From: Streptococcus sp. 'caviae'
Lineage (GTDB): Bacteria; Bacillota; Bacilli; Lactobacillales; Streptococcaceae
NCBI RefSeq assembly: GCF_001937065.1
Contig: NZ_MOWR01000001.1
Location: 310,001-374,000, forward strand
Direction: 5' to 3'
Length of the DNA: 64,000 nt
The notes below the pieces were generated by a model that was not told the DNA's origin, did no database searches, and saw only the letters and a list, made by a program, of their open reading frames with translations. Below, piece after piece: positions 7,846-17,109 of the stretch; positions within the stretch are counted from its first letter, which is position 1, and each line of letters begins with the position of its first letter. The position numbers and the translations under genes were made by a program.

Positions 7846-9186
7846 CTAAACAATACCCATGGATGCAATAACAGCAATGAAAACAGAGTTAACCAGCGGG
7901 AAGGCTGCTCCCAGCCAGAATTCGTGGTAATAACCTTCCTTATGTGTCAAATGGGTGTAGTTGAGACGATTGATAACCGAACCATTGTGCGGCAGGGAAT
8001 CCAAACCGTAACAAGAGATATTAACCATACGGTGCAGGACATCCGCGCTGATACCTTGTTTTAAGAAACGCGGAGCAAAGACATTGAGCGAGATAGCTTC
8101 ACCGCCTGAAGCCGAACCGGTAATACCAGCAACCAAGTTAGTAGCAACAGCAAGCTGAATCAGCGGCGGTCCAGGGATTTTATCCAAGTTATCAACCAGA
8201 TATTCAAAGCCCGGTGCCGCTGCAACGATACCGCCAAAACCAACAACGGCAGCAACATTCATGATAGACTTCATGGTTGAATTAACACCATCAGCCATGG
8301 TATTTTTGAAATTAGCAAATTTATTATAGTAGAAAGCAAAGCAGACCAAACAGCCCATGGTCAAAGAAAGATAAGGAGGCACATTAAAGACATTCATGGC
8401 AACAATCAGGGTAATAGATGGCAGGAGTGCTTTGACAAAGTCCCAGTTAGTTGTCTTTTTATCCATAGCTTTCAAGGCTAAAATTTGTGAAGCCTCTTCC
8501 ATCTTGTGACCGGTCTTTTCAAACCCTTCCCCGCGTTTTTCATTGCGTTTGAGCATCCACCAGATATACCAGGCACCAAAGATAATAGACACTCCGGCAG
8601 CGATAATACCAAGTATGGGTGCTGCAGTTGGTTTTGTTCCCAGTGTTTCCATTGGAATCAAGTTTTGAATAGCCGGCGATCCCGGGAGAATAGCTGTCCA
8701 CATTGAACCACCGTAAACCGCAACGGCAATAATGAAATGCCAAGGAATATCCAATTCCTTAAAAATACGGAAGCAGATCGGAGCAATTGTAAAGATAACA
8801 ACGAAACCGCTTACACCGCCGAATGAAAGAATAGCCGTAATCAGCGAAAGCCCCATCAAAACCCAGAACTTCGCATTTTTATTACCCATTTTCAGAGACC
8901 ATTCAGCGATTTTATTGGCAATATCCTGAGCGGCACCGCAGTCTCCCAGCATAGAGCCGAGAACGGTCGCCGGAAGGAAAATCAGAAAATTATCTTTGGC
9001 AAAATCAGCAAATGCCGGTGCATACTCATCTGTCAGGCTTTTTGTCAGCGGCAGACCAGACAAAAGAATAACAACGATAGAGGCAGCAGGACCCAAAACA
9101 AGAATCGGAAACTGCTTATAGGATCCCCAAATCAAGAAAGCTAGGGCAAGCAGAATGCCCAGTAAACTAATTAATCCACTGTCCAT
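7846..9186 (-). CDS. GntP-family permease, predicted glucarate/galactarate importer
   Basis: A 446-residue integral membrane protein with about twelve hydrophobic segments. It has GntP-family features: an N-terminal LGILLALAFLIW segment, LPGSPAIQN in the middle, and GITGSASGGEAISLN plus GLDSLPHNGSVI in the C-terminal half. GntP-type carriers import gluconate and other sugar acids with protons. First gene of the hexaric acid operon, with an AAAAGGAG ribosome binding site. The substrate is inferred from the operon; E. coli uses an MFS carrier for the same job. Confidence 0.75.
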   Translation of the reverse strand: MDSGLISLLGILLALAFLIWGSYKQFPILVLGPAASIVVILLSGLPLTKSLTDEYAPAFADFAKDNFLIFLPATVLGSMLGDCGAAQDIANKIAEWSLKMGNKNAKFWVLMGLSLITAILSFGGVSGFVVIFTIAPICFRIFKELDIPWHFIIAVAVYGGSMWTAILPGSPAIQNLIPMETLGTKPTAAPILGIIAAGVSIIFGAWYIWWMLKRNEKRGEGFEKTGHKMEEASQILALKAMDKKTTNWDFVKALLPSITLIVAMNVFNVPPYLSLTMGCLVCFAFYYNKFANFKNTMADGVNSTMKSIMNVAAVVGFGGIVAAAPGFEYLVDNLDKIPGPPLIQLAVATNLVAGITGSASGGEAISLNVFAPRFLKQGISADVLHRMVNISCYGLDSLPHNGSVINRLNYTHLTHKEGYYHEFWLGAAFPLVNSVFIAVIASMGIV

Positions 9187-9773
9187 AACGAACTCCTTTT
9201 ATAAAAATGAAATAGCATGAGAAAATACCAACTTGAAACACTGAACGGCTTAAAAGCCATCTGCATCAGCCCCATATTGCTATTGACTCCCATTAATGAA
9301 TGCTGGCTAAGAACGGACAGGTCCGAAAAGCTGACTGACGCTGGCTCCACTCCTGCTTTTGAACCAATCAGAAATTTGTTTTTCCGCCCGTCTTAGTATC
9401 GGCTTTTTCATAATAGCATATTGGCATTCTTATGTTCAACGTTTCACAAACTAGAGTTTGATGTGCTTTGACCGGTCTTTTTATGGTATGCGTAACATAT
9501 TGTGCTATTTTATAATAACTGTCTCTGCCAGCAAACTTAACAAACAGCTGATTCTTCTTTTCCAGACCAATAATACAAGTGTCAGCAGAGCATTCTTTGC
9601 TGTTACGGCCACGATGTCAGCTGCTTGTCAAAATTGGTCTAGTCAAAAAAATTATCCCGCTTTAAAACAAGCGATAAGAGCATTTTCGCTTAAATAAATC
9701 ATTTTTATTACAAAAACTAAAGGAAAAAATAGTATAATGACCTTAGTGTTTACATGTTAAGGGGGAAAGCTTT
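9187..9773. promoter_or_regulatory. Divergent control region between the permease operon and the CdaR-type gene
   Basis: About 590 bases that should hold both promoters and the activator sites. For the rightward gene a TATAAT -10 box is at 9733-9738 with a weak TTACAA upstream, and a GGGGGAAAG ribosome binding site. No single leftward promoter stands out, as expected for an activated operon. A 79-codon plus-strand frame at 9458-9697 has no ribosome binding site and is not called. Confidence 0.5.
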
Positions 9774-10892
9774 ATGATCGAAGCAAGTGTTGTTCAGGAC
9801 ATTCTTACTCGAATGAAAGAAATTATTCATCAGGAATTAAATTTCTTTTCGACAGAGGGGATTATTATTGCCAGTACAGATCCCAGCCGAATTGGGCAGG
9901 TCAATCACGAAGGAGCTCAGTTTGTTCTTGAAAAAAACCAGCCCATTGTCATCGAATTTGACAATCAGTACCAGGGTGCTAAACAGGGCATCAATCTGCC
10001 GGTTGACATTGACAATCAGATCGTCGGTGTCATCGGAATTACCGGCAAAAAAGAAGAAGTGTCTCAATTCGGCCAAATCATTAAGGAAATGACCAAGATT
10101 CTTATCCTTAACAATGCTGCTAAAGAATTGGTTTACAACAGGCGCAATTCTCATAAGAATATTCTGGATTATATCCAAAATGATGACAGCCCCAATGATA
10201 ATTTTTCAGTTGAAATGCTCTACGGCATCAACCTCTCTTCCAAAGAGTACACAGCTATTGTCGGTTTGCCCAGCGATAATGTTACTGAACAGTACTTTGA
10301 TGATATATCCAATGTCTATCTGGATTTGGAACTCTTATTGGGCGATGGCAAGACAATCTTTGAGGTTCGCGGCAATATGATTTTAGCCCTTCTGCAGGAT
10401 AAGCATCCGCAGGCCATTTCCAAGATTACTCAAAGAATTGCCCAAATTATCGAAAAAAAATACCGTATGACCCTTCTGTTTGGAGTCGGAACTTCCGGAC
10501 GGGGCAAGGAAGAATTAAAGCAGAGTATCCGTCAGGCCAAGACCGCCCTGAGCTGGAACAAGACCTTCTATCAAAAAAGAGAACTGTTCTTTACCGATAT
10601 GGAATACGGTCTGATCCTGCACAATGTCGCTGACATTAACAAAAACTATTTTCTGGATAAAATCTTTGCCCAGCTGTCCCAAAAAGAAATTGATGAGATG
10701 ATTCCGCTTTTAGATACCTATGAATCCTGCAACGGCAGCATCAAACAATGCGCTGAAAGTCTTTTTATTCATAAGAATACCGTCCAGTACAAACTCAACA
10801 AGATTACCGAAAAAACCGGACATGACCCAAGAAAACTTTCCGACTTCTTTGTCTTAAAACTCGCTTCTATCCTTTATAAAATTCAGAAATAA
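9774..10892 (+). CDS. CdaR-type sugar diacid regulator
   Basis: A 372-residue regulator. Residues about 1-130 form a putative sugar-diacid recognition domain (TEGIIIASTDPSRIGQ, then INLPVDIDNQIVGVIGITG). The C-terminus is a PucR-type helix-turn-helix (SIKQCAESLFIHKNTVQYKLNKI). CdaR of E. coli activates glucarate, galactarate and glycerate genes; the divergent position here predicts the same role. The first ATG is supported by AAGGGGGAAAG. Confidence 0.85.
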   Translation: MIEASVVQDILTRMKEIIHQELNFFSTEGIIIASTDPSRIGQVNHEGAQFVLEKNQPIVIEFDNQYQGAKQGINLPVDIDNQIVGVIGITGKKEEVSQFGQIIKEMTKILILNNAAKELVYNRRNSHKNILDYIQNDDSPNDNFSVEMLYGINLSSKEYTAIVGLPSDNVTEQYFDDISNVYLDLELLLGDGKTIFEVRGNMILALLQDKHPQAISKITQRIAQIIEKKYRMTLLFGVGTSGRGKEELKQSIRQAKTALSWNKTFYQKRELFFTDMEYGLILHNVADINKNYFLDKIFAQLSQKEIDEMIPLLDTYESCNGSIKQCAESLFIHKNTVQYKLNKITEKTGHDPRKLSDFFVLKLASILYKIQK

Positions 10893-11018
10893 TTTTTAGT
10901 CTCTATACCATGCCTTTTGCGGACGGATTATGTTAGACTTTAGTCATAGAACCTTTCATACCTTCATTGAAATTCTGCTCCTAGGCAGCTTAAAACACCT
11001 TGATTGGAGGAGTTTATC

Positions 11019-11858
11019 ATGCAAAACACGTTATTATTGCAGCCGACCTTAGGAATTGGCACCTGGTTTTTGGGAGAAAATCCTGCTGCTGAAAAAGAAG
11101 AACTGGCAGCTCTGCAGTATGCCCTGGATAAGGGCATAACCATCATTGACACTGCCGAAATGTACGGTCACGGTCTGGCTGAGAGACTTGTGGGCAAGGC
11201 TATCAAACCTTTTGAACGTGAGAAACTCTATCTCATTTCTAAGGTTCTTCCTACAAACGCCAATAAAAAGCGCATGGAAACCAGTCTTGACGCCTCGCTC
11301 AAAGCCCTGCAGACAGACTACTTAGACCTTTATCTCTATCACTGGCGCGGCAATACACCGCTGGCTGAAACCGTTGCTGAACTGGAACGGCTGAAAGCCA
11401 AGGGCAAAATCCGTTCTTGGGGAGTCTCCAATTTTGATTTGGAAGATATGCAAGAATTATTAGCTCTTCCTGACGGAAAAAACTGTCAGGCCAATGAAGT
11501 GCTCTATCATTTGGGTTCCCGCGGTATTGAGTACTGCCTAAAGCCCTTTCAGGATCAGCACGATATTCCGACCATTGCCTACTGTCCTTTGGCTCAGGCG
11601 GGCACTCTGCAAAGAAAGCTTCTTAGCAATAAGGAACTGGCTGAACTGGCAGACGAACTAAATATCAACATTTATCAGCTGCTGCTTGTCTTCACGCTGG
11701 CCCAGCCCAATATGATTTCAATTCCGCGGACAGGGCAGTTAAAACACATGAAGGAACTGATCGCCTGCCGAGACATCCATCTCAGTGCTGAACAGCTGGA
11801 CCGTCTTAATCGGCTGTTTCCGGCACCTGATCACCGAGTGCCTTTGGATATTGAATAA
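11019..11858 (+). CDS. Aldo/keto reductase
   Basis: A 279-residue TIM-barrel NADPH reductase. The catalytic tetrad is visible: Asp and Tyr in IDTAEMYG, Lys in LISKVLP, His in LYLYHWRG; IPRTGQLKHM is the cofactor phosphate-binding part. The physiological carbonyl substrate is unknown. An in-frame TTG fifteen bases upstream overlaps the GGAGGAG ribosome binding site, so ATG at 11019 is the start. It is transcribed alone and followed by a hairpin. Confidence 0.85.
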   Translation: MQNTLLLQPTLGIGTWFLGENPAAEKEELAALQYALDKGITIIDTAEMYGHGLAERLVGKAIKPFEREKLYLISKVLPTNANKKRMETSLDASLKALQTDYLDLYLYHWRGNTPLAETVAELERLKAKGKIRSWGVSNFDLEDMQELLALPDGKNCQANEVLYHLGSRGIEYCLKPFQDQHDIPTIAYCPLAQAGTLQRKLLSNKELAELADELNINIYQLLLVFTLAQPNMISIPRTGQLKHMKELIACRDIHLSAEQLDRLNRLFPAPDHRVPLDIE

Positions 11859-11864
11859 AGATAA

Positions 11865-11892
11865 AAACGCGGCTGGATATCCGGCCGCGTTT
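11865..11892 (+). terminator. Intrinsic terminator after the aldo/keto reductase
   Basis: Stem AAACGCGGC (11865-11873) and GCCGCGTTT (11884-11892) with further pairing in the loop; the following T-run is short. Confidence 0.6.
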
Positions 11893-11961
11893 GAGCATTA
11901 AGTTATTACAGCACTGTTAGCGCTCATTTGACATTCTTTCACCTAAATTTTTTAAAGCAAA

Positions 11962-13857
11962 CTACCAAATGATCACGCGCTTATCTTTATCACGCCACAT
12001 GCCGTCTCCCTCTTTGACATCAAAAGCTGCAAAGAAGTCATCAAAGTTAGCAACCTGAACATTGGTTCTTAATTTACCAGGAGCATGGACATCAATAGCT
12101 GCCAGCATTTGCATGTATTCCGGACGAGCTTTCATCCGCCAGATAGTTGCAAAATTAATAAAATAATCGCGGGCTGAGAAATCGGCCTCTTTTTTAGCTG
12201 CTTCTAAGGCGCAGGCCAAACCACCCAAATCAGCAACATTTTCAGACACAGTCAGCTGGCCGTTTACTTTTGCGCCGTAGGAATCAAGCCCGTCAAACTG
12301 CTCAACTACCTTGTCTGTACGCTCTTTAAAGGCCTTATAATCCTCATCCGTCCACCAATTGTTGAGGCTGCCGTTTTCATCAAAGGAAGCACCATTGGTA
12401 TCAAAAGCGTGAGAGATTTCATGGGCAATGACCGCACCAATGCCGCCGTAATTAGCAGACGATGATTGCTCCAGCGAATAAAACGGTGCCTGTAAGATAG
12501 CTGCTGGAAAGACGATCTGATTTTGCTGCGGATCATAGTAGGCATTGACCATGTGGGCAGGCATGTGCCACTCCTTGCGGTCAACAGGCTTGTTCCATTT
12601 GCTCCAACTGTAGGCAATGGAGATTTTAGCCAGATTTTGGGCATTTTCCACCAGACTCAGCTTATCATCAATAATCTTTTGCGCATAGGTCTTAGGCAAT
12701 TGCTCGGGATAGCCGATATGCGGCGTGATAACATTGAGTTTAGTAATGGCCTTGTCACGCGTTGCAGGAGCCAGCCAGTCCGTCTTGCTCAGACGCTCCT
12801 TATAAACATCAATCATGGTTGCCACTTTAGCTTCCACATCGGCTTTCGCTTCCGGCGAGAATTTCTCCCCAGCATACCAAAGACCGAGTGCTTGATTGTA
12901 AGGCCCCTGAGCAAGGTAAAAGGCTGCTTTTTTCTTGTCCATAGGCTGCGGTGTACCCGACAGAGCACGACTGTAGCTGCCAGAAAGGATACGAATATCA
13001 TCCGTCAGATAAGAATTCCAAGCGCCAGCCGCAGCGAGAACCAAACTCGCTTTTAACAATTCCCAATTGCTTTCAGAATAAAATTCTTTAGCAAACTGTG
13101 TCCAAAATCGTTCTTCAGGAACGATGACCTTATCGGGTTTTTGACCCAAAATCTGTGTGAAAATCGCATCCAAGGGCAGCTCCGGTGCCAATTTGGTGAA
13201 GTCAGCCCAGTCATAGGGGTGGTAAAGCTTGACATATTCAGAAGACTCTTCGCTTGACAGCACATACTGAGCCAATTTGGCATCCAGCTCAATAACCTTA
13301 TCTAAAAGATCCTTGATCTCTGCTGTTTCAAAACCAAATTTTGGCAGCAGTTCTTCCTGCATAGCACGCCACTTAGCCAGCAGCTCTTTCCCGTTTTCAT
13401 TATCCTTAGCATAATAAGTCGTATCCGGTAAAATCAAACTAGGCGCTTCTGCCCAAAGAACATTTACCTGTGCATTCATAAAATCCGGTGCCACACCAAA
13501 CGGCAGCAGATTAGGTTTGCCGGCCATCTCATAATCAGCGATTTTAGAGGCAAATTCGGCAAAAGACGACAGATTTTGGTATTCTTCAATGAGCGGCAAA
13601 GCAGGCGCCACACCTACTGTTTCACGCTTATCATAATCCGCCACCTGACGGTGAAACTTAACAAAGTTTTGCAAAATACTGTCTTCAGGCAGATTTTCTC
13701 CTGCCAGCCACTGATCCGTAGTCGCAAGCATCAAATCCTCAATCTCATCCGACAAATCCGAAAAGCCACCGGTGCGCGGTTTATCATCCGGAATAACAGC
13801 GGTTTTTTCCCACTCACCATTGACAGCATCATAAAAATCATCTTGTAATCGTACCAT
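11962..13857 (-). CDS. pepO: M13-family neutral endopeptidase PepO
   Basis: A 631-residue metallopeptidase of neprilysin type, the usual size for streptococcal PepO. The zinc motif HEISH sits in VIAHEISHAFDTNG and the third ligand glutamate in ENVADLGG; NAYYDPQQNQIVFPAA is the conserved substrate-binding strand. There is no signal peptide, as in other PepO proteins. It cleaves oligopeptides and in other streptococci degrades signalling peptides. An in-frame GTG two codons upstream overlaps the GGAGAG site, so ATG at 13857 is chosen. Confidence 0.92.
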   Translation of the reverse strand: MVRLQDDFYDAVNGEWEKTAVIPDDKPRTGGFSDLSDEIEDLMLATTDQWLAGENLPEDSILQNFVKFHRQVADYDKRETVGVAPALPLIEEYQNLSSFAEFASKIADYEMAGKPNLLPFGVAPDFMNAQVNVLWAEAPSLILPDTTYYAKDNENGKELLAKWRAMQEELLPKFGFETAEIKDLLDKVIELDAKLAQYVLSSEESSEYVKLYHPYDWADFTKLAPELPLDAIFTQILGQKPDKVIVPEERFWTQFAKEFYSESNWELLKASLVLAAAGAWNSYLTDDIRILSGSYSRALSGTPQPMDKKKAAFYLAQGPYNQALGLWYAGEKFSPEAKADVEAKVATMIDVYKERLSKTDWLAPATRDKAITKLNVITPHIGYPEQLPKTYAQKIIDDKLSLVENAQNLAKISIAYSWSKWNKPVDRKEWHMPAHMVNAYYDPQQNQIVFPAAILQAPFYSLEQSSSANYGGIGAVIAHEISHAFDTNGASFDENGSLNNWWTDEDYKAFKERTDKVVEQFDGLDSYGAKVNGQLTVSENVADLGGLACALEAAKKEADFSARDYFINFATIWRMKARPEYMQMLAAIDVHAPGKLRTNVQVANFDDFFAAFDVKEGDGMWRDKDKRVIIW

Positions 13858-13893
13858 AAACACTCTCCATTTCTATACGACTTCTATTGTAAC

Positions 13894-13922
13894 AAAAAAG
13901 TCCGATTTAAGCAGAATCGGAC
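13894..13922 (-). terminator. Intrinsic terminator for the leftward ABC transporter transcript
   Basis: On the minus strand, GTCCGATT, a short loop and AATCGGAC are followed by TTTTTTG. It lies between the end of lanG and pepO. Confidence 0.7.
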
Positions 13923-14281
13923 GTTATGAGTAAAAAGTATCAATCTTTTGGCAATACAGCTGATTTATATAATCATTAATCTTTAAAACTAACTAATGCT
14001 TTTATACTAGCAACTTGTTTGCCTTTGAGAAATAAAGTTTTCCAAAAGAAAGCTGATGGATATAAACATTTATCATGCTTGTCAACGTTTAGGTTTCTTT
14101 GCTTATTTAAGCGCTAACCATCATCAAGACAACCTGAAAATGAGGCTTTAAAAGCAATTATCACTGATATAGATTATCTCTATAGTTCTAAGTTCTTGAA
14201 AAACGGATGACGTATTATTAATAATGACATCTTTAAACATTTATAGAAATAAAATACACCCCCATTTTTCTCATCTAACAA
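13923..14281. other. AT-rich spacer with possible gene remnant
   Basis: No intact gene. On the plus strand a 31-codon frame starts MDINIYHACQRLGFF (14057), and a second frame (about 14138-14208) reads ENEALKAIITDIDYLY to a stop. If joined by a frameshift they would make a small helical protein, perhaps an old immunity gene. The evidence is weak. Confidence 0.2.
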
Positions 14282-15019
14282 TTATAAGACTGTTTTTCTA
14301 AGATAACGGATTTGTAATGAGGTAAAGATCAAAACTATCACTACTGTATAGACACCTAGTTTAATCCATTCAAGGCTTGTAATCTCTGGATTAACCGAAG
14401 TCATCTGATTCATAGAAGCAGTTAACTTAGAAAAAGGTAAAACATAGCCTAATTCAGGAATAATATTTTGAGCTGTCAAGATAAACCCAAATATCCCGAT
14501 TATCATAGACAAAGCAACAGGCGGCGCAAAACTTTTTATGCGCAAAGAAAAATAGGACTGAATAGCAACTAAGGCAATTGAAAAGAAGCTGGCCAAGATT
14601 GCCCATAAAAATAGTGCTGTTGGAAAAGTCATTTTAAATTGAAAAAGTAGACCACTGACAGCATAAAGCCCCAAAAAATACAATTGCGACAAAAAGATCA
14701 GACTAAAAGCAACAGTTATCTTTGCCCAAACTATACTAGAAAACGAATAAGCAGAAGTTAATAGGAGCTTTAGACTGCCATTTTTATGCTCACTATACCA
14801 GATATAAGCACAGATAATACCAATCATACAAGGAAAGAAAAAACTTCCATAAAAAAGATAGACTTGAGTCCATAGACTAAGCCATTCTTGTTTAAGAACA
14901 CTTTGATTCCCTGCAAAATTAGTACTTCCATAAATAACCGATAAAAAAGGTAGCACTAAAAGAGGCAGCCAAAAGCGAGCACGACGTAATTTCAGTAATT
15001 CAATTTTTATCAAGGTCAT
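14282..15019 (-). CDS. lanG: Lantibiotic immunity ABC transporter permease, LanG type
   Basis: A 245-residue membrane protein with six hydrophobic segments, starting MTLIKIELLKLRRARFW, the usual opening of MutG/EpiG-type permeases. Together with LanE and LanF it would expel the lantibiotic from the membrane and protect the producer. Its start overlaps the end of lanE; ATG at 15019 with AGGTGA upstream is preferred to GTG at 15028. Last gene of the immunity operon, followed by a terminator. Confidence 0.75.
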   Translation of the reverse strand: MTLIKIELLKLRRARFWLPLLVLPFLSVIYGSTNFAGNQSVLKQEWLSLWTQVYLFYGSFFFPCMIGIICAYIWYSEHKNGSLKLLLTSAYSFSSIVWAKITVAFSLIFLSQLYFLGLYAVSGLLFQFKMTFPTALFLWAILASFFSIALVAIQSYFSLRIKSFAPPVALSMIIGIFGFILTAQNIIPELGYVLPFSKLTASMNQMTSVNPEITSLEWIKLGVYTVVIVLIFTSLQIRYLRKTVL

Positions 15020-15020
15020 C

Positions 15021-15776
15021 CTAATCACCTACCTTTATATGTTTTCCTAATTGGAAGAAAATAACTCCAAGAATAAGAGAAGCTATTAAGGGATAAGCAT
15101 AAAAATCTCTCAGGCGTCCAATAAATTCACTTCCAACCTTTTCCATATCAACTGATATTAAAAGGCCATACCAACTGTAAATCCACACATGTACAAACCT
15201 CCTAGAAACAAAAAGAACAATTATACCAACCAAGGAGCCAACTAAAGCTATCGACAGACTGATAAGTTGATTAGTCCATTTCAAGGATAAAATATAATGC
15301 AAGAGCAACACAACTGCCGATATCAAGGCCACAGAAAGAGCAAAAAGTCCCATACGTCCAAGCGGAATACTGACTGTAAAACCATGAATGTTAACCAAAA
15401 ACAGGATAATTCCCCATTCAATGATTTGAGATGCCAAATAGCACAGATAAATATAGATAAATTTAACAGCATAAACATAGTAATAATCAACACCACTGCT
15501 TTGAAGTACTTTCCACATTTTATGACGATTCTCCAGCTGCACAGCCATGCTGGCCAAGCTAGCCAATATAACCGGAGCTGTAACAATTTTGAAAACAGCA
15601 TTGTTATCAAAAACTTGGTAAAGTTTTATGATGTCTCCTAGTTGGTCTGCTCCTTTTACCCGAAATATTATTAGGGCACAGACAGCAACATTTATGATAA
15701 TAGAGAGACTTAGCAAATGAATGATAGGCAGACCGCGATATTTTCGCATTTCTATCTGAAATAATTTTTTCATCAT
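15021..15776 (-). CDS. lanE: Lantibiotic immunity ABC transporter permease, LanE type
   Basis: A 251-residue membrane protein with about six hydrophobic segments; opens MMKKLFQIEMRKYRGLP, the N-terminus common to MutE/EpiE permeases. It is the partner of LanG with LanF as ATPase. The start at 15776 follows GGTGGTGAAG; longer upstream starts would run into lanF. A bacitracin-resistance-type transporter is an alternative reading of this family, but the lantibiotic genes next door favour immunity. Confidence 0.75.
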   Translation of the reverse strand: MMKKLFQIEMRKYRGLPIIHLLSLSIIINVAVCALIIFRVKGADQLGDIIKLYQVFDNNAVFKIVTAPVILASLASMAVQLENRHKMWKVLQSSGVDYYYVYAVKFIYIYLCYLASQIIEWGIILFLVNIHGFTVSIPLGRMGLFALSVALISAVVLLLHYILSLKWTNQLISLSIALVGSLVGIIVLFVSRRFVHVWIYSWYGLLISVDMEKVGSEFIGRLRDFYAYPLIASLILGVIFFQLGKHIKVGD

Positions 15777-15786
15777 CTTCACCACC

Positions 15787-16698
15787 TTACAAAGCATCCT
15801 TAGCTGTAAAATCAATAAAGAGTTCTTCAAGAGACTTGGTTACCTCGTAGATACGATAGACAGCTACATCAGCATCCAATAAGCGTTTGACAATCAGCGC
15901 TATCTGCTCATCTGATAAATGCGGCAAAAGCAAGCCTTGATCGGTCACCTTTACATCATTAGGATTGAAGTCTAATAAGGATACTGCTAACACATCGTCT
16001 GAGGTCCTCAGGCAAATGCTGCGGCTGTGCTGGCTCTTGAATTGCTCAACAGTCCCTTGATAAAGAAGCTTGCCCTTACCAATGATTCCTATCTGAGTCA
16101 CCATTTTTTCGATCTCGTCCAGAGCATGTGAAGAAATCATCACAGTTGTATTCAAGGTCGTAGGCAGGTTACGGATGAGCTTGCGGATTTCTTCACGCGC
16201 CTGCGGATCCAAACCATTTGTCGGCTCATCAAGTATAATCATTTTAGGACGTCCCATAATCGCCATGGCAATTCCTAAACGCTGCTTCATCCCTAAAGAA
16301 TAATGTTTGACTTGCTTGTCCTTATTCTCTGTCAGATGAACTATGGCTAACACTTCTGCTACATCTTGATCGGTCAAATTTTTCAACTCTTTAAGAATCT
16401 GCAAATTCTCATATCCTGTTAAATTATCATAGTAGGCAGGCTCCTCAATAAGGGAACCAATCTGCTTCAAAATAGCAATACGATTGCTTTCTTTCATAGC
16501 AGAACCTGCAACATTAATCTGCCCAGCTGTTGGCGTTAGAAGACCGCAAATCATTTTCATGATAGTGGATTTGCCGGCACCATTTGGACCAATCAGACCA
16601 TAAATTTCTCCCTGCTCAATTTTTAAATTATTGAGATCAACAGCAGTTTGCTCTCCAAAAACTTTTTTGACTTGATTAAGTTCCATCATTATTGTCAT
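15787..16698 (-). CDS. lanF: Lantibiotic immunity ABC transporter ATPase, LanF type
   Basis: A 303-residue ATPase. Walker A GPNGAGKST, signature YSLGMKQRLGIAMA and Walker B MIILDEPTNGLD are complete; the family E-loop sequence IGSLIEEPAYYDNLTGYENL is typical of LanF proteins. The C-terminal third is a regulatory extension. It is translationally close to lanE (10 bases). GTG at 16701 and ATG at 16698 are both possible; ATG is preferred. Confidence 0.82.
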   Translation of the reverse strand: MTIMMELNQVKKVFGEQTAVDLNNLKIEQGEIYGLIGPNGAGKSTIMKMICGLLTPTAGQINVAGSAMKESNRIAILKQIGSLIEEPAYYDNLTGYENLQILKELKNLTDQDVAEVLAIVHLTENKDKQVKHYSLGMKQRLGIAMAIMGRPKMIILDEPTNGLDPQAREEIRKLIRNLPTTLNTTVMISSHALDEIEKMVTQIGIIGKGKLLYQGTVEQFKSQHSRSICLRTSDDVLAVSLLDFNPNDVKVTDQGLLLPHLSDEQIALIVKRLLDADVAVYRIYEVTKSLEELFIDFTAKDAL

Positions 16699-16701
16699 CA
16701 C

Positions 16702-17109
16702 TATCGTTTATCCTTTCATAAGTTATAAAGCCTTAAACAATGCATAGAAAAGTAGGAAGACCAACGATAAGTCTCAAGACCCCTGAAAGACTTCAACTTT
16801 TTGCAAAACATTATAGGCGTGTTCAATTACTTTATGTTTCATAACAGTTTACTAAAAATCAGTGTACAAAATCTTACAGTTACCCTTAGTTTTCTTACAA
16901 CTTTGTAAATATTCAAGATGCTTAATATATAATTAGATGAGCTTCTGGCATCCATGGCCCTTCAATCTTTTTTAATACTCTCACTCATGACATGCAAGAA
17001 CGGGTTAATCATCAATAAAGAATACAATTCTAAAAAAGTGCAGTGAATTAGATTCCACTTCAAATTTACAAATCAATTTTACATTAAATGCTATACATCA
17101 AATCAACAA
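16702..17109. other. AT-rich gap between lanT and lanF
   Basis: About 400 bases with no convincing gene. A 22-codon minus-strand frame (MKHKVIEHAYNVL) near 16845 lacks a ribosome binding site. The gap probably carries the separate promoter of the immunity operon; an AAAGGATAA ribosome binding site for lanF is at its left end. No clear terminator after lanT is seen. Confidence 0.45.

Noticed and set aside
9458..9697. 79-codon plus-strand frame between permease and CdaR-type gene
   Set aside because: No ribosome binding site and no recognisable domain; the region is better read as divergent control DNA.
16775..16845. 22-codon frame MKHKVIEHAYNVL in the lanT-lanF gap as a second lantibiotic peptide
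   Set aside because: No ribosome binding site, no double-glycine leader, no cysteine.
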